Source: Rhabditoides inermis (taxonomy: Eukaryota; Nematoda; Chromadorea; Rhabditida; Rhabditidae). From it: a DNA stretch of 64,000 nt. Under the pieces are notes generated by a model. The model was not told the origin of the DNA, did not search any database, and saw nothing but the letters and a program-made list of their open reading frames with translations. The stretch lies in NCBI GenBank assembly GCA_963966185.1, contig CAWZYM010000400.1, positions 336,001 to 400,000 of the forward strand, given 5' to 3'. Positions within the stretch are counted from its first letter, which is position 1; each line of letters starts with the position of its first letter. Position numbers and translations under genes: made by a program. Positions 23,860 through 34,600 of this stretch are shown piece by piece.

Positions 23860-26800
23860 TCATGTGAGCTTGCCCATCTGATGCTTTTTGTACAATTCGC
23901 TCAGAGTGAAAAAGGAAGAGTCGATGATTCCAGCCACCGTAAACGTGCCACCAACCACTGCGCAGATCTGAAAATCGATCATCCTTATCAAATCAATAAT
24001 CAATCAATAACATACCGATGTGAGGAAGGTGTAGAACGACTGTCGCGTTTCGGTGTGCTTGACAGTAATCGGCTGGAGCTGGTATTTGAACCAGATCGCA
24101 GGAATCGCCTAAAAAACAAGTTACGACTAAATCAAATCAAATCAAATCAAATATTTATCCAGAATCGCTTATTCATGTACATATTGCACGCATGAGAGAT
24201 GGTTTGGTTAGCGCTGGGATATGAGATCGTTCCATTTTCGGCGGTCGTTGGTCACTGTCCGTCTCCATTCTTTGCGAGCATGTGTCCTCGGTAGATCGAA
24301 GGCATCTACGAAGTCATCCTCCCACTCCTTGTGTGGTCGTCCAGGTCGTCCAGTCTTCTTGGGGGTCCAATTGACTGTAGCCTTTGCCCATCGATGGCCG
24401 TCCGCATTGTAGAGTCGTTCCGTGAACTTCCATTTCCGGTGTCGTACTCCTTGCAGAACGTCTCGTAGCCGAGTCATCTGCCGAATAGTGCTGCTCCGGA
24501 TCCGGTCGCGTAGGGTGACTCCCAGCATCTGGCGCTCAATCTTCCGCTGCGCAGTCCGTAGTCGCATGAGTTCGTTTTGGGGGAGACTCCATGTCTCACA
24601 TCCGTACGTCAAACAGGGAAGTACTCCGGCGCGAAAGACCTTCCTGCGGAGTCGCATCGGAGCTCGTCGTAGTGTCAAGAAATGCTTGTGTCGTTGGAAC
24701 GCGGCCCAGCCACTCTGGATGCGGCGGGTGATCTCGTCCACGTCGTTCTTCTGACAGCTCAGCAACCTCCCGAGGTAGTTGAACTCGTCCACGTATTCAA
24801 TCCTCGTTCCGTCGAGGGTAATCTCCGTCTTGTGTGCGTTCGTCATCACCATCGTCTTCTTCCTGTTCACCTCCAGTCCGTACTTCTTGCTTTCCTCGGC
24901 AATGTCCTTGAGCATCCTTTCTGCTGCCGACGCAGATTTCGCGAAGACAGCCACGTCATCCGCATAGGCGAGGTGTGTCAGCTGCTTTCCGTCGATGTCG
25001 AAGCCGGCGCCGCTGTACTTGAAATCCAATGCCCTGTACACCTTCGCGAGAACGCTGTTGAAGATGTAAGGTGAGAGGGGGCAGCCTTGCCGAGCTCCTT
25101 TTCCGATAGAGATGTCAGCCTTCGAATGTCGTAGTGCCACTCGCGTCTTTCCAGTAGAGTAGATTGCCTGCATCAGCCGTATGTAGCTCGCATCCATTTT
25201 GTCTTCTGCCAGAGAGCTCCATGCGTCGTCGAACTCCACACTGTCGTACGCCTTCTTGTAGTCGACGAATATAACGTACAGTTGTAGGTTGTAGCGGTGC
25301 GCACGGTAGATCATCTCTCGGCAGGCCAGGATTTGATCAGCACACGAGTATCCTTTGCGGAATCCCGCTTGCTCCGGCGGTTGATGGTCTTCCAGGGTCT
25401 TCTGTGTTCGTGCGAGTATGCACTTGACGAGCAGCTTCAGGATCGTAGAAGAGACAGCCACGGGTCGGTAGTTGCCGATGTCCTGACTGTCGCCCTTCTT
25501 GAAGAGAAGAGAGATGATCGAGTCGGCCATTCCCTCCGCCACTTCTCCTCCCTCCAAACAGCGGTTGAACAACGACACGATCATCTCGAGCAGCGCGTCC
25601 GGTGAGTGAAGTAGCATCTCCGTGGACACATAATCGGGGCCGGAAGAGACATTCCTTTTCATGGCGATCAGGACACTCCTCACTTCCTCCAGTGTAAACG
25701 GATCGGGTAGCGAGTTGACAGAGACGACAGGGGCGATGGCACGAACAGTAGAGTAGAGGTTATTGTAGAAGTCAGTGATGATCTTCTCCACCTCTCGGGG
25801 ATCCGCCGTAGATGACGAACCGTCCGCAGTCTTCAGTCGGCCAATAACTTGTCGAGTTGTCTCCATCTTTCGCAGGGCCTTCTTGTTAGTAATTCCCTTT
25901 CTGTATAGCCGCAGGTGGTGCGCGGCGATATCCTCCTTGATGCTCCGGCGCAGTTCTTGATTCAGCCGGGTGATGTCAGCATGCGCAGTAGGCGTGCCCA
26001 GATTGAGCAGATTGAACGACTAAATCAAGCAATCAATAAATACCTGTCCAGAGTGGTGATAGGCGAGGTATTCTCTGTGCGCAAACGTGTACTGATAGCT
26101 GTTGCGAACCTCGCCGTCAATCGAGCGATAGACAGAGGGAACGATCTGGAAAAAGATCAATGTACGAGAGACGATCATATTATAACGATCATTTTATATT
26201 ATACGAACGTAGACAGTGACGATCATGTTATTTTATATAATTATATATACCCGCTCACCTTGAGTATGTATTCATGTGTGGTGAGCTGGTGGGAGGTGTT
26301 GGTGTTCCTGCCAGCCAGCGGGTTGAAACTGCCGGGAATAGCCGTCGACTGCAATCAATCGATACTAAGAACTGCTGAACACTTACTAGTTACGATAACC
26401 ACACTATATAACTAAAAGTAATGTATCTATCACCTTCATGTCTCCGAACGTAGTTATAGTATAATAACCATACTACATAACTCAAAAGTAATGCAACAAT
26501 GTACAACAATGTAATACGATAGGTAATGTACCACAATGCACACTCTCACCTTCATGTCGTCTCCGAATGTGATGGAGTGGATGATGTGTCTCATATCAGC
26601 ATTGTCTGGCTGCGCGGCCGCAGAGTGCGTGGACAGGTGGAAATTGCCCGGCACCTGCATGCATTCTATCAAATCAAAGGAAATCTTATTTTATCAAATC
26701 AAAGCCTGCCGCAATTATTCGAAATCGCACACGTGATCATGACTCGTGCAAAAAGTTTGGAAGGCTTCGAATACTATGCAGGAATCGCATACCTTGTTGA

Positions 26801-27188
26801 TTTCGAAGGTGCTCTCGAACCGGCAGCCGCCCGTCGCTGTCAGCGCCACCTTCTCCGTCTTGTCCACGAACCCGACCTGAATGATTTGAAGGATTATAAA
26901 AAAAGTAAGGGTAAAACATTGCCCCGAATCTTGTATAAAGATGTAAACAACTGATTTCAGAATGTTTCGAGAATGTTACTTGATAGACTAGATAGATTGC
27001 AACAGCGAATACCATTGATAAAACTCACTTCATGCCTGCCGTTGTCGTCTTGAATGTCGACGCCAAGGTCTGGAAAGGAAACATGAGAGAGAGAGGGGAG
27101 AAAGAGAGAAGGAGAGAGAGCGAGAGAGAGAGAGAGAGAGAGAGTAAGACGGAGAGAGAGAGAGTAAGAGACATAGAGAGAGAGAAAC

Positions 27189-27220
<32 letters not shown>

Positions 27221-27929
27221 GACGCACACTCGCACGGCATGAATGGGAAGGAGACGTTGACGGCCACGTCTATCTTGCCCTCCCTGCCAGGATCGTCGAC
27301 CAGCAGCTCGTTCTTACTGTAAAAAAGACGGATGAAAACAAATAATAGCCAGAAAATGAAGATCACTATCCGGTGTCCTCTCCTTTTTTGTCCCAATCTT
27401 CCTTGAAAGATTATTAGTTGTAAATGGTATGTATGTTGTATTCATATCAAAGTATTTACACGATCAAAGACTGCTATGAAAGAATGAAAGGTTAAATTTT
27501 GTATTTACGATCACCAAATTCGATCGCAGAAAAGGTTGACTCAAAATCGTGAGAGAAATGAAACTCACACATCGATGTAGATGTATGCGAGTAGGTCGTT
27601 GAATACCATGAAAGCGATGAACAGACAGCACGTGATGGAAATGACCGCTCCTGCAGTCGTCGGCTGGGTCAGGTCCTTCGGTACCTTGCGGTAGATGTCA
27701 AAGCTGCAAGGGTTTTTGATTGTGTGAAGCAGGTTTTTTGTAATAAATTCATTCATTCAAGGGTCACCATAGATCCATCAATGAGAATCAGGAACAAAAT
27801 CCTGTGTTTACCTCGAATCAAGTATGTAGAACATGACCATTACGTAAACTACGGTGAATACATCAATAAATCAGAGATAATGATAACGTTCGTAAAATCT
27901 ATAAAAGCTCACCGTCGTATATCCAGCAT
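23860..27929 (-). CDS. ERGIC1 (ERGIC-32) homologue, ER-Golgi cycling membrane protein
   Basis: Ten exons: 27929-27913, 27703-27569, 27316-27228, 27069-27029, 26876-26793, 26654-26550, 26348-26259, 26145-26044, 24108-24016, 23967-23860; 287 aa, close to the ~290 aa of vertebrate ERGIC1. Recognisable blocks along the whole length are MLDIRRFDIYRKVPKDLTQP, a first membrane segment (AVISITCCLFIAFMV), NELLVDDPG, GVDIQDDNGRHEV, GCRFESTFEINKVPGNFHLS, HSITFGDDMK, and a second membrane segment ICAVVGGTFTVAGIIDS. Family members cycle between ER, intermediate compartment and cis-Golgi with Erv41/Erv46-type partners and help receptor-mediated sorting; that role is by homology. The C-terminus HQMGKLT lacks an obvious KKxx signal. 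The intron between 26044 and 24108 is inflated to 1.9 kb by a retrotransposon; without it, it would be about 55 bp. An acceptor CCGCAG precedes the start exon. Confidence 0.95.
24136..26015 (-). mobile_element. 5'-truncated non-LTR retrotransposon, RTE-like
   Basis: The element lies in an ERGIC1 intron in the same orientation as the gene. It is flanked by a perfect 13-bp direct repeat ACGACTAAATCAA at 24123-24135 and 26016-26028, a target-site duplication. Its 3' end (low-coordinate side) is a short pentamer tail, (ATCAA)n on the plus strand. The coding frame is open from the 26015 junction to the stop at 24208, so the copy lost its upstream endonuclease part but has an undamaged reverse transcriptase frame. 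RTE-clade assignment rests on the RT, the C-terminal region and the short tandem-repeat tail. Confidence 0.88.
24208..25866 (-). CDS. reverse transcriptase of RTE-like retrotransposon
   Basis: 552 aa counted from the first Met; the frame continues open upstream to the insertion edge. RT motifs in order are VSSTILKLLVK and QAGFRKGYSCADQI, FVDYKKAYDSV (first catalytic Asp), GARQGCPLSP, and LAYADDVAVFAKS (catalytic YADD), followed by the thumb region (LEVNRKKTMVM). The C-terminus has the SLRDRIR/RDRIRS-type block and GRPGRPHKEWEDDF typical of RTE-like elements. No endonuclease domain is present in this copy. It replicates, in full-length relatives, by target-primed reverse transcription. Absence of stops or frameshifts over 1.65 kb suggests a recent insertion. 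Confidence 0.9.
   Translation of the reverse strand: METTRQVIGRLKTADGSSSTADPREVEKIITDFYNNLYSTVRAIAPVVSVNSLPDPFTLEEVRSVLIAMKRNVSSGPDYVSTEMLLHSPDALLEMIVSLFNRCLEGGEVAEGMADSIISLLFKKGDSQDIGNYRPVAVSSTILKLLVKCILARTQKTLEDHQPPEQAGFRKGYSCADQILACREMIYRAHRYNLQLYVIFVDYKKAYDSVEFDDAWSSLAEDKMDASYIRLMQAIYSTGKTRVALRHSKADISIGKGARQGCPLSPYIFNSVLAKVYRALDFKYSGAGFDIDGKQLTHLAYADDVAVFAKSASAAERMLKDIAEESKKYGLEVNRKKTMVMTNAHKTEITLDGTRIEYVDEFNYLGRLLSCQKNDVDEITRRIQSGWAAFQRHKHFLTLRRAPMRLRRKVFRAGVLPCLTYGCETWSLPQNELMRLRTAQRKIERQMLGVTLRDRIRSSTIRQMTRLRDVLQGVRHRKWKFTERLYNADGHRWAKATVNWTPKKTGRPGRPHKEWEDDFVDAFDLPRTHARKEWRRTVTNDRRKWNDLISQR
26428..26462 (-). repeat. degenerate copy of an ERGIC1 exon 3' end within the next intron
   Basis: The plus strand reads CACCTTCATGTCTCCGAACG, resembling the exon end/donor at 26547-26569 (CACCTTCATGTCGTCTCCGA) with a 3-bp deletion. 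Flanking intron sequence is also repeated (ACTAAAAGTAATG versus ACTCAAAAGTAATG), so a block of about 120 bp was duplicated in tandem and has decayed. Confidence 0.7.
27072..27224. repeat. (GA)n-rich intron of ERGIC1
   Basis: The intron between exons 3 and 4 consists almost wholly of interrupted GA repeats on the plus strand (CT in the transcript), that is, an extended polypyrimidine tract. Confidence 0.8.
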
Positions 27930-28556
27930 CTCGGGAGGATCGATAATCGCTGCGGTGAGTACCGGTTGACCCTCGCTCACTCTCTATACTCACTAGGCGG
28001 CAAACACACACGCGGGGACAGAGTAGAGGGGAGAAGGGAGTGTGCGAGAGCTGACCTGGCACCAAACGCGCCACACAAACCTGCTAGCAAACAAGAACCG
28101 CCGAGGCGCTGGCAGGGGCGGGCGGGTCCGCTTGCGACGATGGTCCTCAGAAAGAGAGGAGGCGCGGTCCGCTTACGAAGATGAACGTCAGGAAAAGAGG
28201 AGGCGCGCTTATTGCTTACTCGAGCGTTATGCAAGACTCGAGAATCCGGGTCTCAATGTGTCGCAAACTGGTCGCGTGAGGCGAGACGAGAGTGAGTGAG
28301 AGTGACCTCCTTTTTAGAGGGATGAAGAAAGAAATGAAAAAAGAAACACTGTGGAGTGGGGGAATAATCGCTTTATGATGAATGACACACGTAACATTAT
28401 GTACAGGGAATAGGTAATACATTACAATAGTGGAAGAAGTTGCACTCTCTGGTCTGACTGCTCCTGAAATACGCTAAACGTGTCACTTTCTCTTATTCTC
28501 TTCTCTTATATCTAACTTCTCTCTTTCTCTCTACTCTCACGCTACCACGCACGTGA
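27930..28556. other. intergenic between ERGIC1 and the srd-type receptor
   Basis: No coding signal. It holds the ERGIC1 5' flank with an acceptor-like CCGCAG at about 27950 and the 3' flank of the chemoreceptor, rich in CT near 28495-28540. Confidence 0.4.
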
Positions 28557-31135
28557 TCAGAATATGAAGTCATCGTCGTCGTTGTGGTTCTTGAGTCTTG
28601 CGATCAGTCGTCTTGGCGCGCCTCCGCCGCCTGACTGCAGCAGGGGGCAGGAGCGATCCAGCCTGCGACCGAGCATCTGTTTCCAGGATCACGTTACCAC
28701 TTTGCCAATGAGAAGGTTAAGGTGAAGGTAAAGGTATCCCCCCGATTCAAGAGATTCACTCTGCGGAGGGGGTCGAAGGAGGACGCAGCGACCTTCTGTT
28801 TACCATACCATTTAGAAATCGAACGAAAAAGGGGAAGAGAAAATATAGAAGTGGTGAACATGATTTAGACTCGTTAACTGGTTAACTGAAAGTCATCGCA
28901 ACGACGAACTCACCGCTTTTCGGTAGGGCGCGACAAAGTATATGGTGACGAACGGATTGATCATCGGCAGGCAGGCGGGCAGCAGAGTAATGAGGACGCC
29001 TATGATGTCGTGCTGAAAACACAACATTCTGACAATTGCATGACATTCACGCGTACGTGAGCAACGTCAAACAACTCCAGGTGATACAGCGTGTGCGATA
29101 TGCCGTAGAAAATCGGGAGAATCGCTTGGATTGAGAGAACCTGAAACATTTCGCAGTTGCTTAGTTAGAGATTAGAGAAAGATTATAGATTTTGCACCAG
29201 CTCGTTCTCTTTTGTTCTGACACGCGCGCATGAAATGCCACAAAACGACGTTTCTCGAATACGTGCAGGATGACTAATGGGAGCCTGCGCTTTTTTTGAA
29301 CTCATTTCAGTCGGTGTTTTGCTTATTATCAAATAGAGAGTGAAGAAGTTCACCTTGATCAAATCCCTGTGCATTCTCTTTGTGTGCTCCGTGAGCGCGC
29401 AGTATTTGAGCGACTCCAGAACCTTCTTCCTAATGATAAACACGGAAATGTAGACCGGGAAGCAGGGAATGCTGATGTACACCTCGAGCAAAACGGTCTG
29501 AAGTTTACAAGTTATACTGTTACGAGTTATAGTATAAAATAAGGTAACCAACCCAGAATTCGTACATATGCACATGTCCAGTGATAGTAGCGTTCTGGTA
29601 TTTCTCCACTAGCGAAATGTTCGCAGCGAGCAGGTCGATCCGAGTATCATACGCAGAGAAAATCATTTCAAACACCTAAAACATTCATATCAACTTATAT
29701 TTTGAAACGGGTTCAACTACGGGCGATATTGTGAACTTTATGTTCTCAAGTAGATGCAAAAAGCTCACCCAGATGAGGCAAGATGGAAGATAGACGAGCG
29801 CACAAATGATCACTGCGGCTTTTATGGTAGGGGCGCCGTGCTTGAGCACGTATAATCTAAACGCGAAGTTATATGAATACATGTGTGATGACATAAACAA
29901 CCTGTAGTAAAAGTTGAGTGGAAACAATATGACTGTGTGGACGTAGGCGTGAAGTAAAGTCTGAACGAGACCAATCCTATTGAACGAAGAGAGAGAGAGA
30001 GAGAGAGAATGGGGAGAAAGATCGCTCAATACTCACAAGAAAGGAAGCATAACACGCTTGCGCGCCGAGTAGTGTGCATAACCCGTAGTAGACATTGACG
30101 GTCGCTCCGTTTTCCGTCAGCACTCTAAAATAGGTTCAATAGGACGACTTTTTTAAAACTTGGACTGTAAATGACAGATTTTGAGTGGGTAACAAACCAA
30201 GAACGGAAATGTCACACATTCGACCCCCTCTGCAGACTGAACCTCTTAAAGGAACAGTGGCGACTTATTTCTGCCACAATCTGCCACAACTCCTCATTTT
30301 TCGCACGAGCAAAACATTTGGCGGTGACCGGAATCGAACCCGCGAAGCTCGAGGGCCACAACGCAGCGCACATGCACTGAGCCATGAAGCAAGTGAAAGG
30401 GCGTTATTCGTGGTGGGACCAACTTCGAACTCAAATTCTCGTCTGCATCCTTGGCGGTGGCAGATTCGAAAGTAGCGCAGATCATCGTTCTTTCGCAAAA
30501 AAAATGCAAATGTGTTAGGTTAATTTTTTTTTAATAATACTCCGAGTCGAAAAAAGGTCTCCACAGTTCCTTTAAACTGGGGGGATATCTTTACCTTTCA
30601 CCTTAAACTGTACACACCTGCACATGACCATCATATTGCAGACGGAGGCGAGCAGGTCAACTACCGCCTCGTTCGCAAGCAGTACAGCGAACACTTTCAT
30701 ATTCGCAGGCGTCTTGGTGACGCACAGAAGTAGCAGCACACCATTGAAGATCTGACAAGTAAAACGGTTAAATCAGTAAATGCTTGATCAAATGAACTTC
30801 ATAAATATTCCTGAGGTGTATGCTCACGTGCAGTAAAACTTGCGCGAGGAGGTATGAGCGACTACGTCACAGCAAAGGACAACCGACTGTTTACGACTAC
30901 CCCAAGTTCGAGTTGAATTTCGATCAATTATCGTCGTCCTCTACTAACCTCAAACGCAAAACAGTAATGCTCTATTTTTTACGATTCCGAATAAATCATT
31001 GAGCAAATCACATAGAATGCATGATACGAAGTTAAAATTTAGAGGGAAGGCTAAAACTTGAAATAATGAGAAACTCACAATCGCAAGGGCACCGGTAACG
31101 GTGTGCGCAGCTAGGATATATCCGCCCCACTCCAT
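28557..31135 (-). CDS. srd-type seven-transmembrane chemoreceptor
   Basis: Ten exons: 31135-31079, 30751-30618, 30124-30037, 29960-29902, 29856-29769, 29675-29553, 29497-29354, 29140-29057, 29012-28914, 28676-28557; 331 aa (337 if Met at 31153 is used). Seven hydrophobic segments are visible, including FNGVLLLLCVTKTP (TM1 end), KVFAVLLANEAVVDLLAS (TM2), YYGLCTLLGAQACYASFL (TM3), AAVIICALVYLPSCLIW, VYISIPCFPVYISVFII, and ITLLPACLPMINPFVTIYF followed by APYRKA. TKTP-x-NMK and the TM2 LLANEAVVDLLAS block fit nematode class srd, which is expressed in chemosensory neurons. The exon 4 acceptor was placed at TTCAG before ACTTTACTTC because the alternative AATAG breaks the frame. The tail is unusual: Gly-rich, then basic, ending NHNDDDDFIF. 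The ligand cannot be inferred. Confidence 0.85.
28715..28785. repeat. dispersed repeat copy A (short form)
   Basis: The stretch from TTAAGGTGAAGGTAAAGGTA to GAGGGGGTCGAA is the reverse-complement counterpart of two separated pieces at 30576-30607 and 30219-30246. It lies in the last intron of the srd-type gene. Confidence 0.7.
30219..30607. repeat. nested repeat with tRNA-like core in srd intron
   Basis: The outer ends match the short copy at 28715-28785. Inside them is a block bounded by near-inverted CTTAAAGGAACAGTGG (about 30245) and CCACAGTTCCTTTAAACT (about 30561). Within this block on the minus strand, about 30385-30310, an A-box-like TGGCTCAGTGC and an exact B box GGTTCGATTCC lie at tRNA spacing, but no full cloverleaf folds: a tRNA-derived SINE or tRNA-headed MITE. 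Confidence 0.65.
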
Positions 31136-31153
31136 CGCCCATAGGGTAGACAA

Positions 31154-31631
31154 GGAGGTGGATCAGGGATCAGCGAGATCAGAATGGAACTGCGCGAGAA
31201 GACTGCGAAGACTGACGCCTGATCGATCAACTGCCCCTCTCTCCTCTCCGACTCTCTCTCTCTTTCTCGTCCCCGCCCCACTCTTGTACATGTAATTGCC
31301 CGCTATTGAGGATGATCCCACGCTCCCCCCTCCCTCTCGCGCTCTGTCCATTCATGTGCAAGTCAGAAGACAGTGAGAGTTGTATTTATGCCGCGGAAAC
31401 ACACACAATTCTCTCGTGATGCATTGATTTGTGGACGTGCTAATGGCGAGATGTGTGCAGTCAGCCAACTAAGCCGGCGAGTACAATAGACGCACGGCAA
31501 AGGCGGCAGCGTTCAAAAGTCTAAGGATTATGTGGCAGGGCATAACAAGAAGTGTGGAAATGGCATTATGAGTTACGGAAATGGCGAGACTTGTGACTTG
31601 TCGAACTTGTGAACTGAGAGAGAGAGGCGCA
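31154..31631. other. intergenic between srd-type gene and unrecognised gene
   Basis: CT-rich (31247-31268). No coding or RNA signal seen. Confidence 0.4.
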
Positions 31632-34600
31632 TCATATATCGATGCCTTCGACAGCCCGCACGACTTCGTTGATGGAGCATTCGGCGTTGATCGCGAACTC
31701 CTCGCACACGGCTGCAGACGACAGACCGTACTCCGACTCCACTCCCGAACGGGTCAGGTCTGAAAAGTTCGAAACGTATGTTATGTCATCACATCCATTT
31801 AAACGTGTGTTGGTGTGTTATGTTATCAAGACTCATATTCGAAAGATTTGCTATCGCAGCTCTTATAAGGCGACTAGAGGAATGGGGGACTACGACAAAG
31901 ACAGTAGCTTTCGAAAGTCTCTCGGAACATTTATGATACGTGCACTCTGCGACTTCTCACCGTGCAGGATGGTGTGCATCGCCTTGGCGACGGTGCGCGA
32001 CAGCAGACCGCCCGTGATCGTCGAGCGCACGCCCTCGTTGATCTAGAGTTAAGGCAAGTAATGAACGTTCTCGAACAGGTCAAGAGTGGTAAAGAGTCTT
32101 TCGAAGAGACAGAATATCGACCTTGTTGACCATCTTGACGGCGTGCGGGCGATTCCTGTCGAGGATCGACTTCACATCCGAGATGCGGGTCGCGATGCGC
32201 ACGTGGTGGGACTGGAAAAAAAGAGTGTCATCTTTTCTGTATGGTTCCGATTTTAGTATATGGTTTTTGGAATGAACATTTGGAATGCCGATGTGAACAC
32301 CTATCCTCTCACCTGCAGGAGCGGCTGTCCGGGCTGTCCGAGCCGCGTCGCCACCACGTCGTAGATGGTGTCGACCAGGCGATAGACGGCCTCGTACAAC
32401 AGCTTTCCGTCCTCCCCGATGTCCTCGCCGTCGTCGAGGAAGTCTAAACAAAATAGTTCGCACGCATTTCAAAATGTTCGCGATGTTATGAAGAGAGACA
32501 GATATGTTTTAAATAAGATTATAATCAGAGCGTGTCACGCACACTTCATCTTGTTGGCGCGATAGGAGGAGCGGATCGACATCTCGGAGCGAATCGAGCC
32601 GCGCGCTGAAACAAACCGTACATGTCACATGTTTGAAATGTGGCGACGCTAAAAAGGGATGCTGACAGAAACCGTCAACCATGTTACATGTATTCAATAT
32701 ACCTAAACATCTCTTATTAGCACCGGTATCAAAGTCAAAATCGGCGACTCTAGTCTCGAAGATTGATTTTGATTTTGATACCGAAGCTAATAAGAGATGC
32801 CGAAAGAAACCGTCAACACACACGTAATCAATAAGCTGGATGCCTACCCACCGAAGCTCTTCTTGCTGTTGTAGGTGTCGGTGAGCGGCTGTTGGGTGGT
32901 GGTGGGCAGGCTGCCCGCCTGCACTCCGTCAGAAGTCAGCGCCAGCACCGGCTTCGAGCTGATCGCCACCGGCTTGTCTAAGGCGAGATTATGCATCAAA
33001 AGGACGCTGTATGCCTTTATGCGATACAAAAAGACATATTTTGAGGATCTGTTTGAGTGAGGGTCTTTTGTCAGCAATTTCTGTGTGACCTCAACCCCTG
33101 TATTTTGCACTCGCAATTTCCACCAACCCACATTTGTCGCTGTTGTCGGACGTCTTTACGATCACCGGCTGCGACGAGATCACCACAATGTTCATCATCT
33201 TGTCGCCGGCGCCGCGCAGATCGATCTGCCTGCAGAGCGATCGATAAATTAATCGATAAATCATTATACTCACACATGATCGCCGTTCTCGGTGATGGTG
33301 GGCAGTTTGGGCGCGGGCGGGAGAGGCGCCTGGCTGTGGCGGGACACGATCGAGTCCCTGAAATATAGCGATGTCATTAAGCAATTTCGGAGTATTTCGA
33401 AGGGATAACAAGGCATTCTGAAGTGTTCGGGAGTGTACAGTTGTGGGAGCAATTCAAAAAGCAATGTTTAGAAGAGACCATCAATCTTATAGAACGCGTG
33501 TCACCTCTTGATGGGAATCTCGCGCACGGACTGCTCCGACGCGGTCGAGTAGATCGAGTTGGTGCGGCGCGACGTCTTCGAGGGACGCTTCACGACGAGA
33601 CGGCTCTCGTCACTGCAAAAGATGGTTGTGATGTGTGAGTTGTGTGAAACTCTTCTCCAATGTTTACTGTTTCGCTGAATCCACTGCAAAACAGCTGTGA
33701 ACATATACGATTTCCCATGTGCATGTTCACTGTCCTGAATATCAACTCACGGGTGGTAGTCGGTCTTCCCGACATGGACAAAGCTCTCGGCAGTGATCGA
33801 CCTGAATCGATGCGACTATAGATCTATCGATCAGTGCTCACTTGGCGTCGTCGGGACGGGAGCTCTTCGAGAGGGCGGACGTCGGTCGGGTCTCATTGTC
33901 TGTCGTCGTCGTGTAGCCACCCTCGTACGGCTTTCTGAAAGCGATAATCATTTCGATATGTTATTTTTTTGCATCCTAAAACACTAACACCCCTCCATCA
34001 CAAATGTACTTGCATGCGCGTAAGCCTAATCGAATGCATCTCCCCGATCTCATTAGCCCTTGCGAGTCAGTATAGAGAGTAGCATCACTCACGCGTAGCC
34101 ATCCATCTTGTGCTGAACAGCCGAGTGCACCGACGCTTTTCTTGAAATGAAAGATGTTCATGGGACCACCCACGCCGCCTCACCTGTCCATCTCAGATGC
34201 GTACTCGGAGGGCGCGTGCGAGGCGCGCGACTCGGGACGCGAATGCGCCGACGACTTTCGCGAACTGAAGCGATGGTAGTACTATACATAAAATTCCACT
34301 GCTACATTGTCCAGTTGCAAGTGGAAATTTTTCTTCAGTAACGTATAGGGACAGGATAACTCGCGCACCGTTCATAGGTAGGCACGTATTGAGTGGGCGC
34401 GCGGTCACCGTTCAGCGACTCTGTCGGCAGGTCGGCGGTGTACGAGCTGAAAACTGGGATGACTGCTTGAAATGTGTACCCACAGTATCTCCTCCTCTTC
34501 GATCGTCGATTCGGCGGGTGTGACGGCTCGCGGGGGCACGGTCGCGTTGCGCGCCTCCAGCTTGCGAGTCACGCGAGGGAACATCTCCTGGATAGTGCAA

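Noticed and set aside
30310..30385. A functional tRNA gene on the minus strand
   Set aside because: A and B boxes are present but no acceptor stem or anticodon stem pairs; kept as a tRNA-derived repeat.
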